The position numbers and the translations under genes were made by a program. From NCBI GenBank assembly GCA_047495785.1, contig JBLDXI010000026.1, forward strand, positions 992,001 through 1,056,000: 64,000 nt of DNA, in the 5' to 3' direction. Within the stretch, counting starts at the first letter, position 1. Each line of letters begins with the position of its first letter. This DNA is from Lepidodermella squamata. Taxonomy: Eukaryota > Gastrotricha. Below, in pieces: positions 1-11,861 of this stretch. The notes beneath the pieces were generated by a model. That model searched no databases and was not told the DNA's origin. It worked only from the letters and a program-made list of their open reading frames with translations.

Positions 1-1621
1 GTTAACGCTTAGGGCGAGAGGTTCCACGGGTGCAGTTCTAGGCCGCAGCGGAGAAGGGTTCCATGTGAACAGCATTTGAACATGGTCGGTCGTCAACCGG
101 TCGTAAGCGATAGGCGAATGCCGTTCTGAAAGCAGGCATCTAAAGCAGCGCTATAAATTATTTCCGACGTTTCGGTTATTTTCCAAGGTTATCAAAGAAA
201 GCAGGCTTGATTTCTTAAAAAATTCAATAAAGCCTGGTTTCGGTCGAAAGGGAATCGGGTTAATAGGGAATCTGGACGCGGAGATGGAGTCGTAGGCAAC
301 TGCGACTCAGTGTGGTGACGTAAACGATCTCTGATACGAAGTTTGGCATCCAAAATCGAAAGTCATGGCGCACTGCTAAAAGCCAGAGATTATCTCAAAA
401 AGCTACCAGCTGGAGTTTTTAATTTTCAGCCAATTTGGTGACGGCAAGAGGCCCTCCACGTTTTGAGTTGAAGCCAGTTGACGTGAACATTTGGCAGTTG
501 ACTGGGGGCAGAGTTCTATTTCGAAAGATGGCTGGTTATTTTCCCAACACACCACACCGGATCATTGTTAAATAATAAAAACTCAGGCTAGCGCTGATCT
601 GGATCCCGAAATAGAATCATTCTTCGAGACGGCAGTAGTTCTTAAGTAGGCGACGCTATAGCTCAAAACTCGGCTTATCGTCGAGCTGGTGGTTGTAAGT
701 TTCATTGACTGTCTTCACTTCAAAAAGTCAGCAAGGTCGGACAGACCGAGGCAGGATCCACGAATCATCATCGCGAAATGCAGCAATTATGCCCGAGGAA
801 ATGAAGCTTTATAAGAGTCTATGGGTGGTTGACTCATTCCAACATTTAGTCAACATTCGACAAGAATAGATCGATTGATGTTGATGAGTTCAGATTCTGA
901 TGCGAAAATCCAGCATCGAAAGTTATTCCGCGATCATAAATTGCGATATTTGTTCCATGTATTACTCGCGTTAACAAGGCGATATCAATGCATTAATTCA
1001 AGTCCCAGAATCGGTTCAAGATAAGTTCTGCAACCTATAACTCTTCAACAATCCATCTGCAGATCTGAAGAACGTCGTAGACATGCCTATGGCATGTTGA
1101 TGACAATTTGAGAACAATTGTCTGCTACTGACAATTTTTAAAGTACGAATTTACCTAAAATTCCTATTAAAATTGAAGATGAGGATGCTGGAACATGCAG
1201 CTTCTAACAAATTTTCCTTTGCAAACCACGCTTTGAACCAACTCTCATTGTTAGGGGCCATGGTTCCATCTCAAAACTCGTGTTATTCAACAATCAAAGC
1301 AAAAGTGTCATGATACAAAAAACCTGATTCGCAAGCAACTTTATTTAATTTATAGACATTCAATTCATTAGCAAACTAAGCACACATAGTGCATTAAAAG
1401 ATTGATAAAACGCGAGCAAAATCAAAATAATGCATGCATAGGTTAGCTCTTTTGAGGATTCAGCTTCAGTCAATGATCGCCAAATGCCACTGACCTGGCG
1501 ATATGCCGAGTTTAAAAGATCCAAGTCCAACGTCCGCGGATCTCCAACTCGAGTTCAATCGGTTATTGCCTAAGACAAGTTCGCTTTGAAGAATTCAGCG
1601 AGCAGTTAAGCTTTCTCAAGA
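1..1621. other. Gene-free stretch at window start
   Basis: I see no long open frame, RNA gene or recognisable element in this 1.6 kb. Base composition looks like ordinary intergenic DNA of this genome. Confidence 0.5.
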
Positions 1622-1835
1622 TCGCGTCGGCGCCGTGCAGTAATGTAGCTTAACCATGCTATTTGAACATGGGGAAATAAATTTTCTTAATTTGACGAAT
1701 TTTAGCTCGAAACCGGTGTCATACTGACCGCCTTGATGCGGGGATGAAGAATATGTATTATTTGTGGCATTTCGAGCGTTCAGTGTCAAGTTACAGCTGT
1801 TTGAGCGATTTTTCGTCCGCGTACTGTTATTATTA

Positions 1836-1878
<43 letters not shown>

Positions 1879-1905
1879 ATATGCATATGCTTATATGATG
1901 GCCGC
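1622..1905 (+). repeat. Dispersed repeat, copy 1 (inverted relative to 11862-12104)
   Basis: The segment matches the reverse complement of 11862-12104 over about 250 bp. It runs from a shared GCCGTGCAGTAATGTAGC block, through TTAGCTCGAAACCGGTGTCA, to a TATTATTATTAGTGTGTG tract. Copy 1 has its GT tract expanded, copy 2 does not. No coding potential was found inside. Family identity is unknown; a truncated transposable element is the simplest reading. Confidence 0.75.
1839..1877. repeat. (GT)n microsatellite
   Basis: About 19 uninterrupted GT units, followed by a CATATGCATATGC palindromic run. It lies inside dispersed repeat copy 1, where copy 2 has only a few GT units, so the expansion is local to this copy. 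Confidence 0.95.
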
Positions 1906-3259
1906 ATGTAGCAGAAATAATTACCTACGGTGTTTACGCATTCCGCGAACGACGATTTTCATCTATTTGGCCATTCCGAGTGTTAAGTTAAGTACTCTAC
2001 CAGTTTCGACTAATGGGGAATTTGAATTTTCACGATGATTACTTGTTATCCGAAGGCGATAAACCGAAAAATTAATCAACCAAGAATTATCGCTACATAT
2101 CGAATCAATAATCCTGGGCATTGCCAGAAGCATTGCCATCGTCTTCGGTGACGTTGATTTGATTATTCCAGCATCGTTTCTATAGCCTTGAACTTGGTCT
2201 AAGAAGATCTAAACTTGACTTGAATGAAACTGATAATTTGCCATTTTGGTGGTGGACGAAAATGGGGTCCCCCACAGAGCAGCAGGCTTCAAAGCAGGGA
2301 AAACGCACTAAACAGTCCTCTCGGCAAGCGTTCAGGCTTAGCTAGAACCTAAAATTCACTCGTCAAACAGGCTACGCCAAACATCCTATGGAGTTTACAG
2401 GGGTTATCGCCCATGGGGAATCTAAATATTTGGAAATCAACAGCGCCTCAGCTATTACCGCTGCATAAAAGGTCATAACGGGTTGGAATGAAATAAAATC
2501 GAATAATCAAGCAATCAAAAGCTATTGGTAACTGTCGAATCGATAATTCTGACTGCCAATTGGATATAACCAGATTCTTCGGCGGCCTCGATTTAACTAA
2601 TCTAGTTTATTTTTCCGATGATTTTAAAGCCCTGTAATTCGTACCGAGGGCTCGCAGGCGTCAAAAACTTTGAATCGTTTGATATCGGTTGCCATTTCAT
2701 TGCTTGAAATGCATATTCAAGTAGCTTTTCAGATACAATGGGTGCAATTAGCCGCTCTGAGTGGTTCTTTGCGTTTAAATTTCTCTTATTCTCACATATT
2801 GATCCGTTGATGATGACCAAAGAAGGCAATGGTAAACCATAAACAATGAAATTTATTTCTTCGAGGTACGTACGGAGAGTAAAAATATCCATTATAACAA
2901 AAAATATCATCATGCGAGTTTGAATATCATCAGTCTATCAATCAATCAATCAATCAATCACATAATATTAGCAGATGAGCTTTAGTCTTTAGTCTTCTTC
3001 CAGCCTGGACTGGGATTTGCTTAATGTAACTTATGATGCCGCTTTCATAAGTCTAATTGAGTTCATGCCAACTTCATTTGCTTCACCACTTCGAATCAAA
3101 TCACTCAGAGCTCACCTTTCAAAATGCTAAGATCGCTAGAATCGAGATCGAAATTTGTTGTCGAATGTCGAATGGCTGATCGAAAACTTTGTCCTGGTCC
3201 ATCGTACCACGTTTTCAGCTTAGAAAAGGTGAAACGTCACTTAGCAATTTGGCATTTAT
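1906..3259. other. Intergenic stretch
   Basis: There are no supportable genes. Open frames of up to 103 codons on the minus strand (2602-2913) show no recognisable motif and I do not call them. The only structure seen is the tetranucleotide tract near 2936. Confidence 0.4.
2936..2961. repeat. (ATCA)n tetranucleotide microsatellite
   Basis: About six tandem ATCA units in AT-rich intergenic DNA. Confidence 0.9.
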
Positions 3260-3458
3260 CGTTAGCAACCCGCCAAAACAACCACTTTACTATTTATAGC
3301 TTTTTTATGGAAAGTACGTTCGACTTTTGAACGTAAATTCAAATTACGATGAGTACGATCAGTGCTCAAAAAGCCGAACGTACTCCCTCTTTACGTTCGG
3401 CTCGTCATAGTACGATCAAATGAGTCATCAAAGTGGTTGTTTTGGCGCGTCGCTAACG
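3260..3458. repeat. Foldback element with nested hairpin
   Basis: The arms at 3260-3288 and 3430-3458 are reverse complements with 27 of 29 bases matching; the core is CCAAAACAACCACTTT. Between them lies a perfect 10-bp stem, GCCGAACGTA at 3373-3382 and its complement at 3392-3401, with a 9-nt loop. The nested palindromic layout suggests a small foldback MITE. No target duplication was identified. Confidence 0.65.
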
Positions 3459-4587
3459 TTATTAAACAAAAAAGTAATGAAGTGTATCTATTACCTGCAT
3501 CTTCTTAGCAGAACATTCTTGTGCAGACCAGAAAACAAATCTCCGCTTTCCAAGTCGATATACTTATATTTGAACCCAACGAATTTTGAGACGGGGGATC
3601 GCAAGTTCGTATCGCCGAATGACATTTGTTTATTTCCATAGTTCGATCCAGAAAGGAGATTGGAAATTAATCAAACCAATCGAGCAAATCGGGTTGAAAG
3701 CTTATTGATCGAATTCGCCAATTACGTGATATTGCCCTTTGCTCCATCGCCACCACTAATACTTGGCTTCAAATCGCCGGATCGAAGAAATTTCGAGCAT
3801 CAGCTAAATAAACGAGCCAATCAGCCTCAATCCGAATTGGTCTGAGTTAGCTGTTGAAAGCTAGCATGAGGCCTGGTTAATCTCGTTGGTTAATCAGAAG
3901 CCTGGAAGACTTCTAAAATTGAAATTAGAAGCGAGCCCCGTCGTGCTAAAAATATTGCTGAAAATCGCAAAATAATATACTCACCACAAGTACGCACCAG
4001 AAGAAAATTTGATCCGTTTAAAACGTGTGATATAGATGGAAATTTTCATCCCACCTCGCTCTGAGCCTTTCTCTGAACCCAACTTTTACAAAGCAAATAT
4101 TATTCTCTAAGCAGGAAAATGGAGCAACAAAGGCACTTAGAAAGTTGACTCCCTAGCGAAATAAATTGCACATTCCATCACACTTTGCAATGTTGTTTAT
4201 TGAAAGGAGATTGAGCTTGGATTTTGGACAAATCAATGAAATGAGGTTTATAGTTCAAGTATGTAGTACGTGGTACATGATATTCCTATAGGCAGAGTAG
4301 GAAAATTTAAACTCACATCTAATGACAACCAATGACAATAACAATGGAAAACGAAATATGCGCGGCTCGATAACAAGATAATAACAACATGATAACAAAC
4401 TCTTGGCATGAGAACAAGATGCGCAAATCAAAACAATTTGGTCTATACAACTTCAAGAATGTGTTATCCGAAACTAAAAAAAACTATAAGGAAAATTAGT
4501 TTTCGCCGCATTTTCAACGCGTCCAGGCATGTTAGGGTTGCATAGTGTTTGATTGCAAATGCCTGCCCTCATACCTCATACTTTGGG
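3459..4587. other. Intergenic stretch
   Basis: Short open frames only; none has a recognisable domain, signal peptide or clean splice structure. I see nothing else here. Confidence 0.4.
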
Positions 4588-5341
4588 GATTCCGCCGTTT
4601 CAGATTCCATACGCCATGAAATGCTTCCCAAGCAATTGCTTCCAAAGCAACTGCTTCCAAAGTAACTGCTTCCAAAGCAACTGCTTCCCAAGCAGCACGC
4701 TTAGAGAGCACTGCTTCACAAGCATTGCTTCCCAATCAGCTGCTTCCCAAGCAACTGATTCCCAAGCAACTGATTCCCAAGCAATTGATTGGGAAGCACT
4801 ACTTTTCGAGCAAGCTGGATTTTTAGGAAATGCGCTATTTAGCTTCGTTACCGCAGTTTGCGAGCCATCCGTTGCTTGATCAACCAACCGATCGATTAAC
4901 GAATTCAACAGTAAAAATAAAAAGTAAATGGAAAATAAGTACGTTTTATTTCAAATCTGAATGGAGGGCGGCCAGGGCAAGGGATGGTTTGATCGAGAAG
5001 CATTAGTTCGGAATCTAACCTAACAATCTAATTATTGACTTTACATGCGATTTACAGTGATTGCTTTTGTGGAGCGGCGAAAAAGTGAACAGTTCGTAAC
5101 TCTGCTTGGGAAGCATTTGCTTGGGAAGCAACTGCTTCAGAAGCAGTGATTGATAGGCCATTTTGGTTTACCTGCTTGGGAAGCACTTTGCTTCTAGAGC
5201 AGTGATTGGGAAGCAGTTGCTTTGGAAGCAATTGCTTGGGAAGCAGTTGCTTTGGAAGCAATTGCTTGGGAAGCAGTTGCTTTGGAAGCAATTGCTTGGG
5301 AAGCATTTCATGGCGTACGGAATCTGAAACGGCGGGATTCC
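4588..5341. repeat. Large foldback made of palindromic 15-bp satellite units
   Basis: Two arrays of GGAAGCARTTGCTT-type units (about 4619-4800 and 5095-5305) face each other. Each unit contains the perfect palindrome AAGCAATTGCTT. The outer ends are also inverted copies: 4588-4640 and 5290-5341 share, in opposite orientation, CCGCCGTTTCAGATTCC and ACGCCATGAAATGCTTCCC. Because the period is a multiple of three, several frames stay open and encode repeats such as LPKQL or CFGSNCLGSS. I regard those as by-products and not genes. Confidence 0.85.
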
Positions 5342-5671
5342 AGGTCAAAAGTTGCAAGTTCGATAGCAAGAGAAGAGAGCGCGAAACATTTCGAAATGAC
5401 AAGCCCGCTCAATGTTTTCATCCGAATTTTAAAAAAGCCGGAAGGGCATTCATAAACAAATTATTTATGTATTATGTAAATTAAATCGATTAAAAAAAGC
5501 ACGAAGCACGTGATCCATCTTCGAAAAAACTGTGGTCGTCGAAGAGCGGCTTCGAAAATCTTGAAATCTTACAATCTTATCTTGAACGTAACCCGCTTTA
5601 TCTGCCATTAAGGTTGCTAGATTACTAGTTTATAGGAAAATAAAAAAAGCTGTGGAGCCCTGTAAGTTAAG

Positions 5672-5824
5672 AAGTTACGAGTGGAAAACAAGTATAAAGA
5701 GAACTTGTTACGACTACAAAACAAGCAGGAGAACTTGTTACGACTACAAAACAAGCGGGAGAACTTGTTACGACTACAAAACAAGCAGGAGACTTTGTTA
5801 CGAGTAGAAAACAATTAGGGGAAC
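5672..5824. repeat. 30-bp tandem repeat array
   Basis: Three near-perfect 30-bp units (5701-5730, 5731-5760, 5761-5790) of the form GAACTTGTTACGACTACAAA plus ACAAGCAGGA, with diverged units on both sides. The period keeps a minus-strand frame open (NKFSCLFCSR repeats), which I treat as incidental. Confidence 0.95.
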
Positions 5825-6039
5825 TGAGTCGTTTTTATTTCTGCGGTCTGCCCCCGGGAGAGTAGTTGATTTTTTTTCATTTTCTAAGCAGGGATGCGTC
5901 AAATCTCGAACCAAATCTCGAAGAGCTCGCTTGCAATGTGGCAGAAACAAGGTTGTTTCAAATAGAAATAGAAGAGATTGCTACTGAGCGGCAAAAATGT
6001 GCAAACTTAGTATTTTTCAATAGCCCGCGTTTGTTTTAA

Positions 6040-6178
6040 CGCTGTTTTAATGTTGTTTCAATGTTGCATGGGCTGTTTCAATGTTGTTTCAATATTGCAA
6101 TGGCTGTTTCAATGTTGTTTCAATGTTGCAATGGCTGTTTCAATGTTGTTTCAATGTTATAATTGCTGTTTTAATCTT
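6040..6178. repeat. 31-bp tandem repeat array
   Basis: About four units built on GGCTGTTTCAATGTTGTTTC followed by AATGTTGCAAT, with scattered substitutions. It lies about 220 bp from the 30-bp array but shares no sequence with it. Confidence 0.9.
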
Positions 6179-6854
6179 CTAATAAGGTAGCAATCGTGAA
6201 CCAATCGTAAACATGAGTTAAGTCAGTTAAGTTCAGCAAAGATTTGGCTCCGTTCTCCGTTACTGACCCTGCTCAGTTGCGCCAAATTACTGAAAATGCT
6301 CGACATAAGGAAATATTACGTGTTGAGGAACTTTATTGGAGCTTCTTTTCTGATTTTCGCCGAAAACCCAATTATATGCGCACATTTTCTTTCTTCCCTC
6401 ATTCATAATAACTAGTGAGGGTTATTTTAGAAACTGTCTTTATGTTGGTTATATCGACTCTTATCGATCGTTGGTTTCATTCGTGATTTGAAATTACAAT
6501 GCACCCTGAATCTATTACGGAAAATACGGTATGTTTCATTTCAGGCTGCTGGCTTTTTGTTGAGATTGGTGTTGGGAGCCAGATTTAATAGTTAGTTGTA
6601 GACCAAGTGATCTGCAGCGTTTTTCGGTCGAGATATTTGGCAGCGATTCTCAACGCAAATAGACCGCTACGAGTTTTGTTCCTAATCACTTTCAAATGAT
6701 CCTCGAAGCACATCTTGTTATCAAGAGTGAAACCTAAGATTTTGAACGACGATGTTGTTTAAATCGAGCGATTGTCAATTCTGATATCGAATTTGGTGGG
6801 GAATGTGTGTTATAGTCAGCTGGTAGCACGTCAACTGGGACTTTTTACCACTGA

Positions 6855-7271
6855 CTATAAGGCTATTTGAAGCAAGCCAATCGCTTGAAGTTCTCTCTGA
6901 ATTTTTTCTACATCTTTACCCGAGTGATAAACTTTGGTGTCGTCGGCAAACTGAATCAATTGAGCATAACGAATAGTTGAGGCCATCTCGTTGATGTATA
7001 GTGTAAATAATAGCGGTCCTAGTACGCTACCTTGTGGTACTCCGTACAAAATTGGCGCTTGGTCTGATAGAGTGCTATTAGTTGTGGTGAACTGAGATCG
7101 TTCCGAAAGATAGTTTCTGATGAGGTCTACTACTTCGGAGGAAAAACTAGTGCTTCCAAGCGATCTGTAAACTCCGTCATGATGTGATGAGGCGAACGCC
7201 TTACTTAAGTCAATGGCAACAACAAGAGTAGTTTGTCCTAATTCATGGACCTTACGCCAGTCGTTCGTCAA
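6855..7271 (-). pseudogene. Reverse transcriptase core of LINE remnant
   Basis: This 138-codon stretch contains the RT palm motifs: the first catalytic aspartate in VAIDLSKAF, the GVPQGSVLGP block, and QFADDTKVY with the paired catalytic aspartates. QFGFRKYHATD continues the frame upstream to about 7325, where the inserted element cuts it. Downstream the frame is lost just after the FADD box. It is an old, non-functional copy. Confidence 0.85.
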
Positions 7272-7326
7272 TTTTGCTAAGCAACTGTCGGTTGCGTGGT
7301 ATTTGCGAAAACCGAATTGGCCAGTT

Positions 7327-8293
7327 GCAGTGATTTTTTAAGGGGTTTACAGGTTTACATTGTAAACACCAAAACGCCCAACTGTAAACACCAAAAATTT
7401 GTTAACACTTTTAAAAATTAAATTTATTTATCCCTCTCATGGCACCTCTCGTGTCAACTTCAACTTGAAGTTGTTAAAAATTAGATATTGGATATGATGT
7501 GTTCCTTAATTTGGATGGAAAGGCAGCGTTCGAATGTTCGTTCTTGAGATCGGTGAAAGAATCGAAATCGGGCGAAAATGTCCTACATCTGATTTTGAGC
7601 CACCCTTGTGTAGCGGGCTAACTATTGCTACCTTCCATCAGTGTTTTTCTTAAGGAAAAGTTCGGTGTTTACCCAAACAGTTCGGTGTTTACACCTATCG
7701 GCCTTATATGTACCGGAATTTTTCGGTATAAAATTGCGGGAAATGTATACCGAAAATAGCATTGCCTTCTATCTACAACTATTAGAACCAGCGGCTGAAA
7801 TTGGGATAACAAAAATTAAGAATTTGCGAGCGAAGCGAGCTTAAATTTCGATTTTATGTTGGAATTTGTGCTGAGAATAGCCTAAAATTGCTCTAAAATA
7901 ACAAAGATACTTCAAAATAAGTTGATGAAATCATCGCAGTTCATACTTCAGGCGCGATGATACTCCGCAGGAATGTTTGCTTAATAATCTTCACCATCAA
8001 ATTCGAAAAATTCGCCTTACCAATTTGAAGTAGTGGTGTAGTACCAACTGTGTGAGGCGAAGACCATAGTCAAAGACGCGAGAAACGAATCCACTTATGC
8101 AGTAACACATGTGCGAGCGAAGCGAGCAGAAACATTTAACATTTTAAAGGTATTTTAGGATAATTTCAACGTCGAAAATGCATGAGATGAGAGAGTTAGC
8201 AAGTTTCCAGACCAAGGTGCTTTACAGGCACGGGCAGGTTTTGGATTTCGGTGTTTACATTGTAAACCGTGTAAACCCCTTAAAAAACACTGC
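7327..8293. mobile_element. Terminal-inverted-repeat element inserted in the LINE
   Basis: The ends are inverted copies. The left end reads GCAGTGATTTTTTAAGGGG then TTTACA; the right end, reverse-complemented, reads GCAGTGTTTTTTAAGGGG then TTTACA. The inverted similarity continues through GGTTTACAWTGTAAACACC, about 45 bp in all. It separates the LINE linker from the RT core, so it inserted later. The CAGTG terminus suggests a hAT-type element, but I could not find a convincing 8-bp target duplication. No transposase is encoded. It carries the motif GCGAGCGAAGCGAGC at 7826-7840 and 8113-8127. Confidence 0.75.
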
Positions 8294-9230
8294 TTCCATT
8301 GTTTAGGAATCAAATCTGAGTCAATGATCGAATTAAATAGAATTAGCAGATGAGGCCTTAATGCTCTAATTTCAAAATTGATTCGGGAATTTCGTCGTAG
8401 CCGGTTGTAGTCTTGTAAAATGGAATCTTGGAATCTTGGAAAATGCCTGATTTAGTTCATTGTCCTTTATATGCATGAATGAAAATGATTTAAAGCCGTC
8501 AGGTTATTTGCGGTAACTTCCAACAAAATTTCGTATCTCGACCTGCTTCTACTGCCTCGTTACGCCACTTATCACGCCTCGCCTTGCGAATTTTTCTATG
8601 CTCCTGTCTCTGTTAGTTGAGCGAATGAAATGATGATTTGTGTTTCCGACGTCGATTTCTGTTTGTTTTTCTAACCGACAACGGTGCAAGTTTGTCTAAA
8701 GCCGAAATGATTGCGTTCTGGATCCGTTCGCAATAGGCCTGCGAAGTTTTATTATCTAAGATGCCCGTAATTCCTAGTTTTTTGCTGATTTCGTAGTTAC
8801 GCGAATAACTATTGATCGACTTCAGATTACGAAATTTGGTTTCAACAGTGGTGCGATTTGCGATAATTAATAATATATTTCATCCACTGTAGATCATTTA
8901 CGTTTTGCTGTTTACGTTTTACGACTCGAGTTGGTGTACCGAAGAAACGATAGGTATATTATGTACTTATGCTTTTTTGCCAAATTACTCTTGGATTATT
9001 ATAATAGGATTTTAGGAGAGATTGAGTTCGGAGAGGAGCGAGCTTTGCTAGAGCTATAGCTGGGCAGCGGTTGTTCCAATGAAATGCTTTGAAAAAGCTG
9101 CATACGATGGAATTTCGCGATTCGACAGAGAAACCAGGGAACCAAAGGACCGGTGGCTGTGAATTTCCCAATTCGTCATCAAATCACCCGGTACGCCAAA
9201 TTCAAAATGAAAAATAATCAACAATTACCT

Positions 9231-9267
9231 GTTAGTTTTAGTTAGTTTTAGTTAGTTTTAGTTAGTT
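9231..9267. repeat. 10-bp tandem repeat (GTTAGTTTTA)
   Basis: Three full GTTAGTTTTA units plus a partial fourth. Confidence 0.95.
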
Positions 9268-10640
9268 ACATGGGTAGTTGGTGTGGGGCACCGTCATTAT
9301 AGCGGCGACAAAATGGATGGCGAAGGCATCCGTAGGCGGTTTATTTCAATCGGCAATAGAGCGCTTTTTACGTAAATCAACTGTGGAGCTACGATCTTGC
9401 CATACCTTGCGCGGTATAAACGCGAGCTATTATTCACCCGCAAATGTGTGGAAGCTCGCTATTCCAGTGGTGCACAAGCGCGGGTTTTTTGGCGGGCGGC
9501 TGGCCTTGAAGCCTGTTTGCGGCCGAGGCTTGTGCTAACAAATATTTAGTTTATTTGGATGGGTCATCCATATTTAAAATCTGTTTCAGGAGTCGAGAAG
9601 CAATAGCCTCGCGGTATTTTGGCAAATTTTTACGAGTGAAATGATGGCTAAAATTTGTGACTAGAGAAGACGATAAATGACCAATCGAGTTAGTTTTAGC
9701 GGGTTTTTTCACCCTCGAGTTTTTTCACCCTCTATCCAAGAAGAAGATATTTGTTCCAGTAGTAGCCTAGGGCTGAGGGGTCAAGTCGGTTCGAAAACGT
9801 CAAAAATTAACCATTCGCAAAAAATTGATTTTCGAGGGATTGAGACTTGCGCGAATATATTTTCGATTGGGCTGTTGTCTGTTGTTATAACAAATACGGT
9901 AAATCTAAAACCTTCTTGTCTTTTCTTTTAGACTGAACGAACACCTATGATGGTGGCCAATGATGGTTTCGCTTTTGTATCTGTCTTTGATGTCGAATGT
10001 CGAAGTCAGATTTCTACGAAATGGGCACTGGATCAGAGATTTAACGACTTGCCTCCAATCAACGCGAATCCAAACGCGAATATCGTTTTCCAAACTTGAC
10101 TATGTTTCTGTTTCGATATTGTGCTTAGCTGCTATTCTGCATAAATCTGTTGAATATATGACTAGCAAATCGGCAAATAATAATAATATTAATTTTGAAG
10201 TAAAACGTTGTTGACCGAACGTGTTTAGTCGTGTTGATAATTTTTTAAGCGTTTTTCGGCAGCATCTCATTATATTTGAAGAGTAACAGTGCATCAATAC
10301 CAATGAAAATTTACTAGGGCGAATTTCGCGTCGTCTCGTTTATGGCAGCCAGCAACGATTAGATTCCGCGCTTTTTAGAGAGACCGACAGCATTTAAGAG
10401 TAGAGAGAAGCGGATTGATTTTGCAAAACGATCCGATCTTTGATCGTTAATTATATTCGTCAAAACTATTTATTGAACAAATGAAATGAGCAAATGAAAA
10501 CTTTTTATTTTTCGTCCTCCTCGGCTGTAAACAATGTGATGCCAATATAAACAAGCCTTACCCGTGAGGGTTTAGAGGACGGCTGACGACGAGAGTTCAG
10601 CTTCAGGAACGGTCGCGAACAATCTGCTTTTTCCCTAATG
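9268..10640. other. Stretch without a supportable gene
   Basis: Several frames of 60-86 codons occur on both strands (for example 9278-9538 on plus), but they overlap each other, lack motifs and have no splice context. The GC-rich part near 9340-9540 could be an exon of an unknown gene; I cannot show it. Confidence 0.35.
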
Positions 10641-10970
10641 CTAATTCTCTATGCTGTTACATAAAAGCTGCCATTGTTCCCGGTCTCTAGCTGTTATTTC
10701 CGCCAATTCTAAATCCGGATTTTTCTGAATTTCGGTGCGTCGCATCAAAAGCGTTGATTTACGGGGTCGCCCTCGTTTTTTGGGTTCATTAGGATCCCTG
10801 ATACGTTTTTCATGTATATGAAAAATTCCAATTTTTAGCAGGCTTCTTCGGAGGCTGTCAGACAAACGGCTTGGCGGCCTGCCGCGAGGCAAGTACCAAC
10901 TCGGGTCGACCGCTTTCCAGTAGTACATTATACTCGTGAGACTTTCAGGGTCGTATTCACCCTGCCGAAT
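10641..10970 (-). mobile_element. LINE C-terminal fragment
   Basis: The minus-strand frame (95 codons from an internal Met at 10928, open further upstream) reads GRPPSRLSDSLRRSL, a basic AT-hook-like KKRGRPRK, and ends ITARDREQWQLLCNSIEN. The order GRPxxRxxD followed by ARDRxxW is typical of the extreme C-terminus of RTE/CR1-type LINE polyproteins. The 5' side is cut at the edge of the MITE at 10973. It is a truncated relic, unlinked in frame to the LINE at 6.5-8.9 kb. Confidence 0.65.
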
Positions 10971-10972
10971 TA

Positions 10973-11565
10973 CCGTAATTTGGGGTGACTTTGGTTAGTG
11001 GGGTGACATTGGCATAGGTTTTTGCGATCGACTTTCAATCAATAAAATCTTGGCTAATCAATATGCAAACCCCCTCAGTATGCGGATTTCGCTGGAAAGC
11101 CAGTAACGAGTAGAAACAGATAGTGCAGTCCAAGTAACTATCAGGTACAAGCATGACAAGTAGTGGACAGGTAACGGTGGTCAATGTCACCCGAAACACA
11201 TGTTAGATGCTGATGGGGTGACTTTGTACCACTCAAATATCGGATAGCCTGTAAACAGAGTGGTTCGAAAATGACATTCGATTTCGATTTCGATCGCATG
11301 GATTCCTTTGGTTAGTCACCCAAATTCTACCAGAAATCGAACTTTTAAAAGAAAATGCCCCCTAACTTTACCTGTCATTTTATACTCGGTAATAAGTCGG
11401 ATTGGTGTACATGGTACACATCTAGGCCTGGCTTTCCTTGGGCTATCCAGCGGTATCCCACTCATGGGGTCTTCGCCTTACCGGCTTCGATATTTGAGTG
11501 GCCAAAGTCACCCCTTTTTGACATGTCAAAGTCACCCCACTGGCCAAAGTCACCCCAAATTACGG
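10973..11565. mobile_element. MITE with GGGGTGAC-containing inverted repeats, TA target
   Basis: The termini are CCGTAATTTGGGGTGACTTT and its reverse complement. Each is followed by a second GTGGGGTGAC block, and TA dinucleotides flank both ends (10971-10972 and 11566-11567). The 593 bp between encode no transposase. The TA duplication fits the Tc1/mariner superfamily; the family itself is not identified. A further GGGGTGACTTTG copy lies internally near 11216. Confidence 0.85.
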
Positions 11566-11861
11566 TATATGGCCAAAATTTTTCAGACGACATTTTTCAA
11601 TCAATTTACTCAATTCCATTACGTCGCCGATTAGTCTAATATCTACATTAGGAATATAGTCCGTTCTAAACAGACCCATAACAGACCCATAAGCCAGCGC
11701 ATAAAAATTACATTTAGCCTTTGTTCTTGTTGGGTGGTCAGTTTCCAGGTTTCGCAGGTTGAAAACTATTTATTGTTGATCGAGAGAACATTTAGGCTAA
11801 TGGCTTCTATTTCTCTTGCAATAAATATTAGGTAAAAAATATGCGCCCGCGCAAGAGGCCG

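Larger units (their letters stand above)
6560..8945 (-). mobile_element. Degenerate non-LTR (LINE) retrotransposon
   Basis: The minus strand holds pieces of one LINE polyprotein in correct order. Near 8560-8720 a basic linker precedes the reverse transcriptase (RRDKWRNEA-type motif). The reverse transcriptase core lies at 6855-7325, with AIDLSKAF, GVPQGSVLGPLLF and the catalytic FADD box. A downstream thumb-like LGFTLDN segment near 6700 is followed by decay. Stops and frame changes break the frame several times, and an inverted-repeat element sits between the linker and the RT core. The element is inactive. The motifs fit the Jockey/CR1-like superfamily; the exact clade is not resolved. Confidence 0.85.

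Noticed and set aside
5052-5402. Open frames encoding LPKQL, EAIAWEAVAL or CFGSNCLGSS repeats across the 15-bp arrays
   Set aside because: Several frames on both strands are open for the same reason, a period divisible by three and no stop in the unit; no promoter, splice or polyadenylation context.
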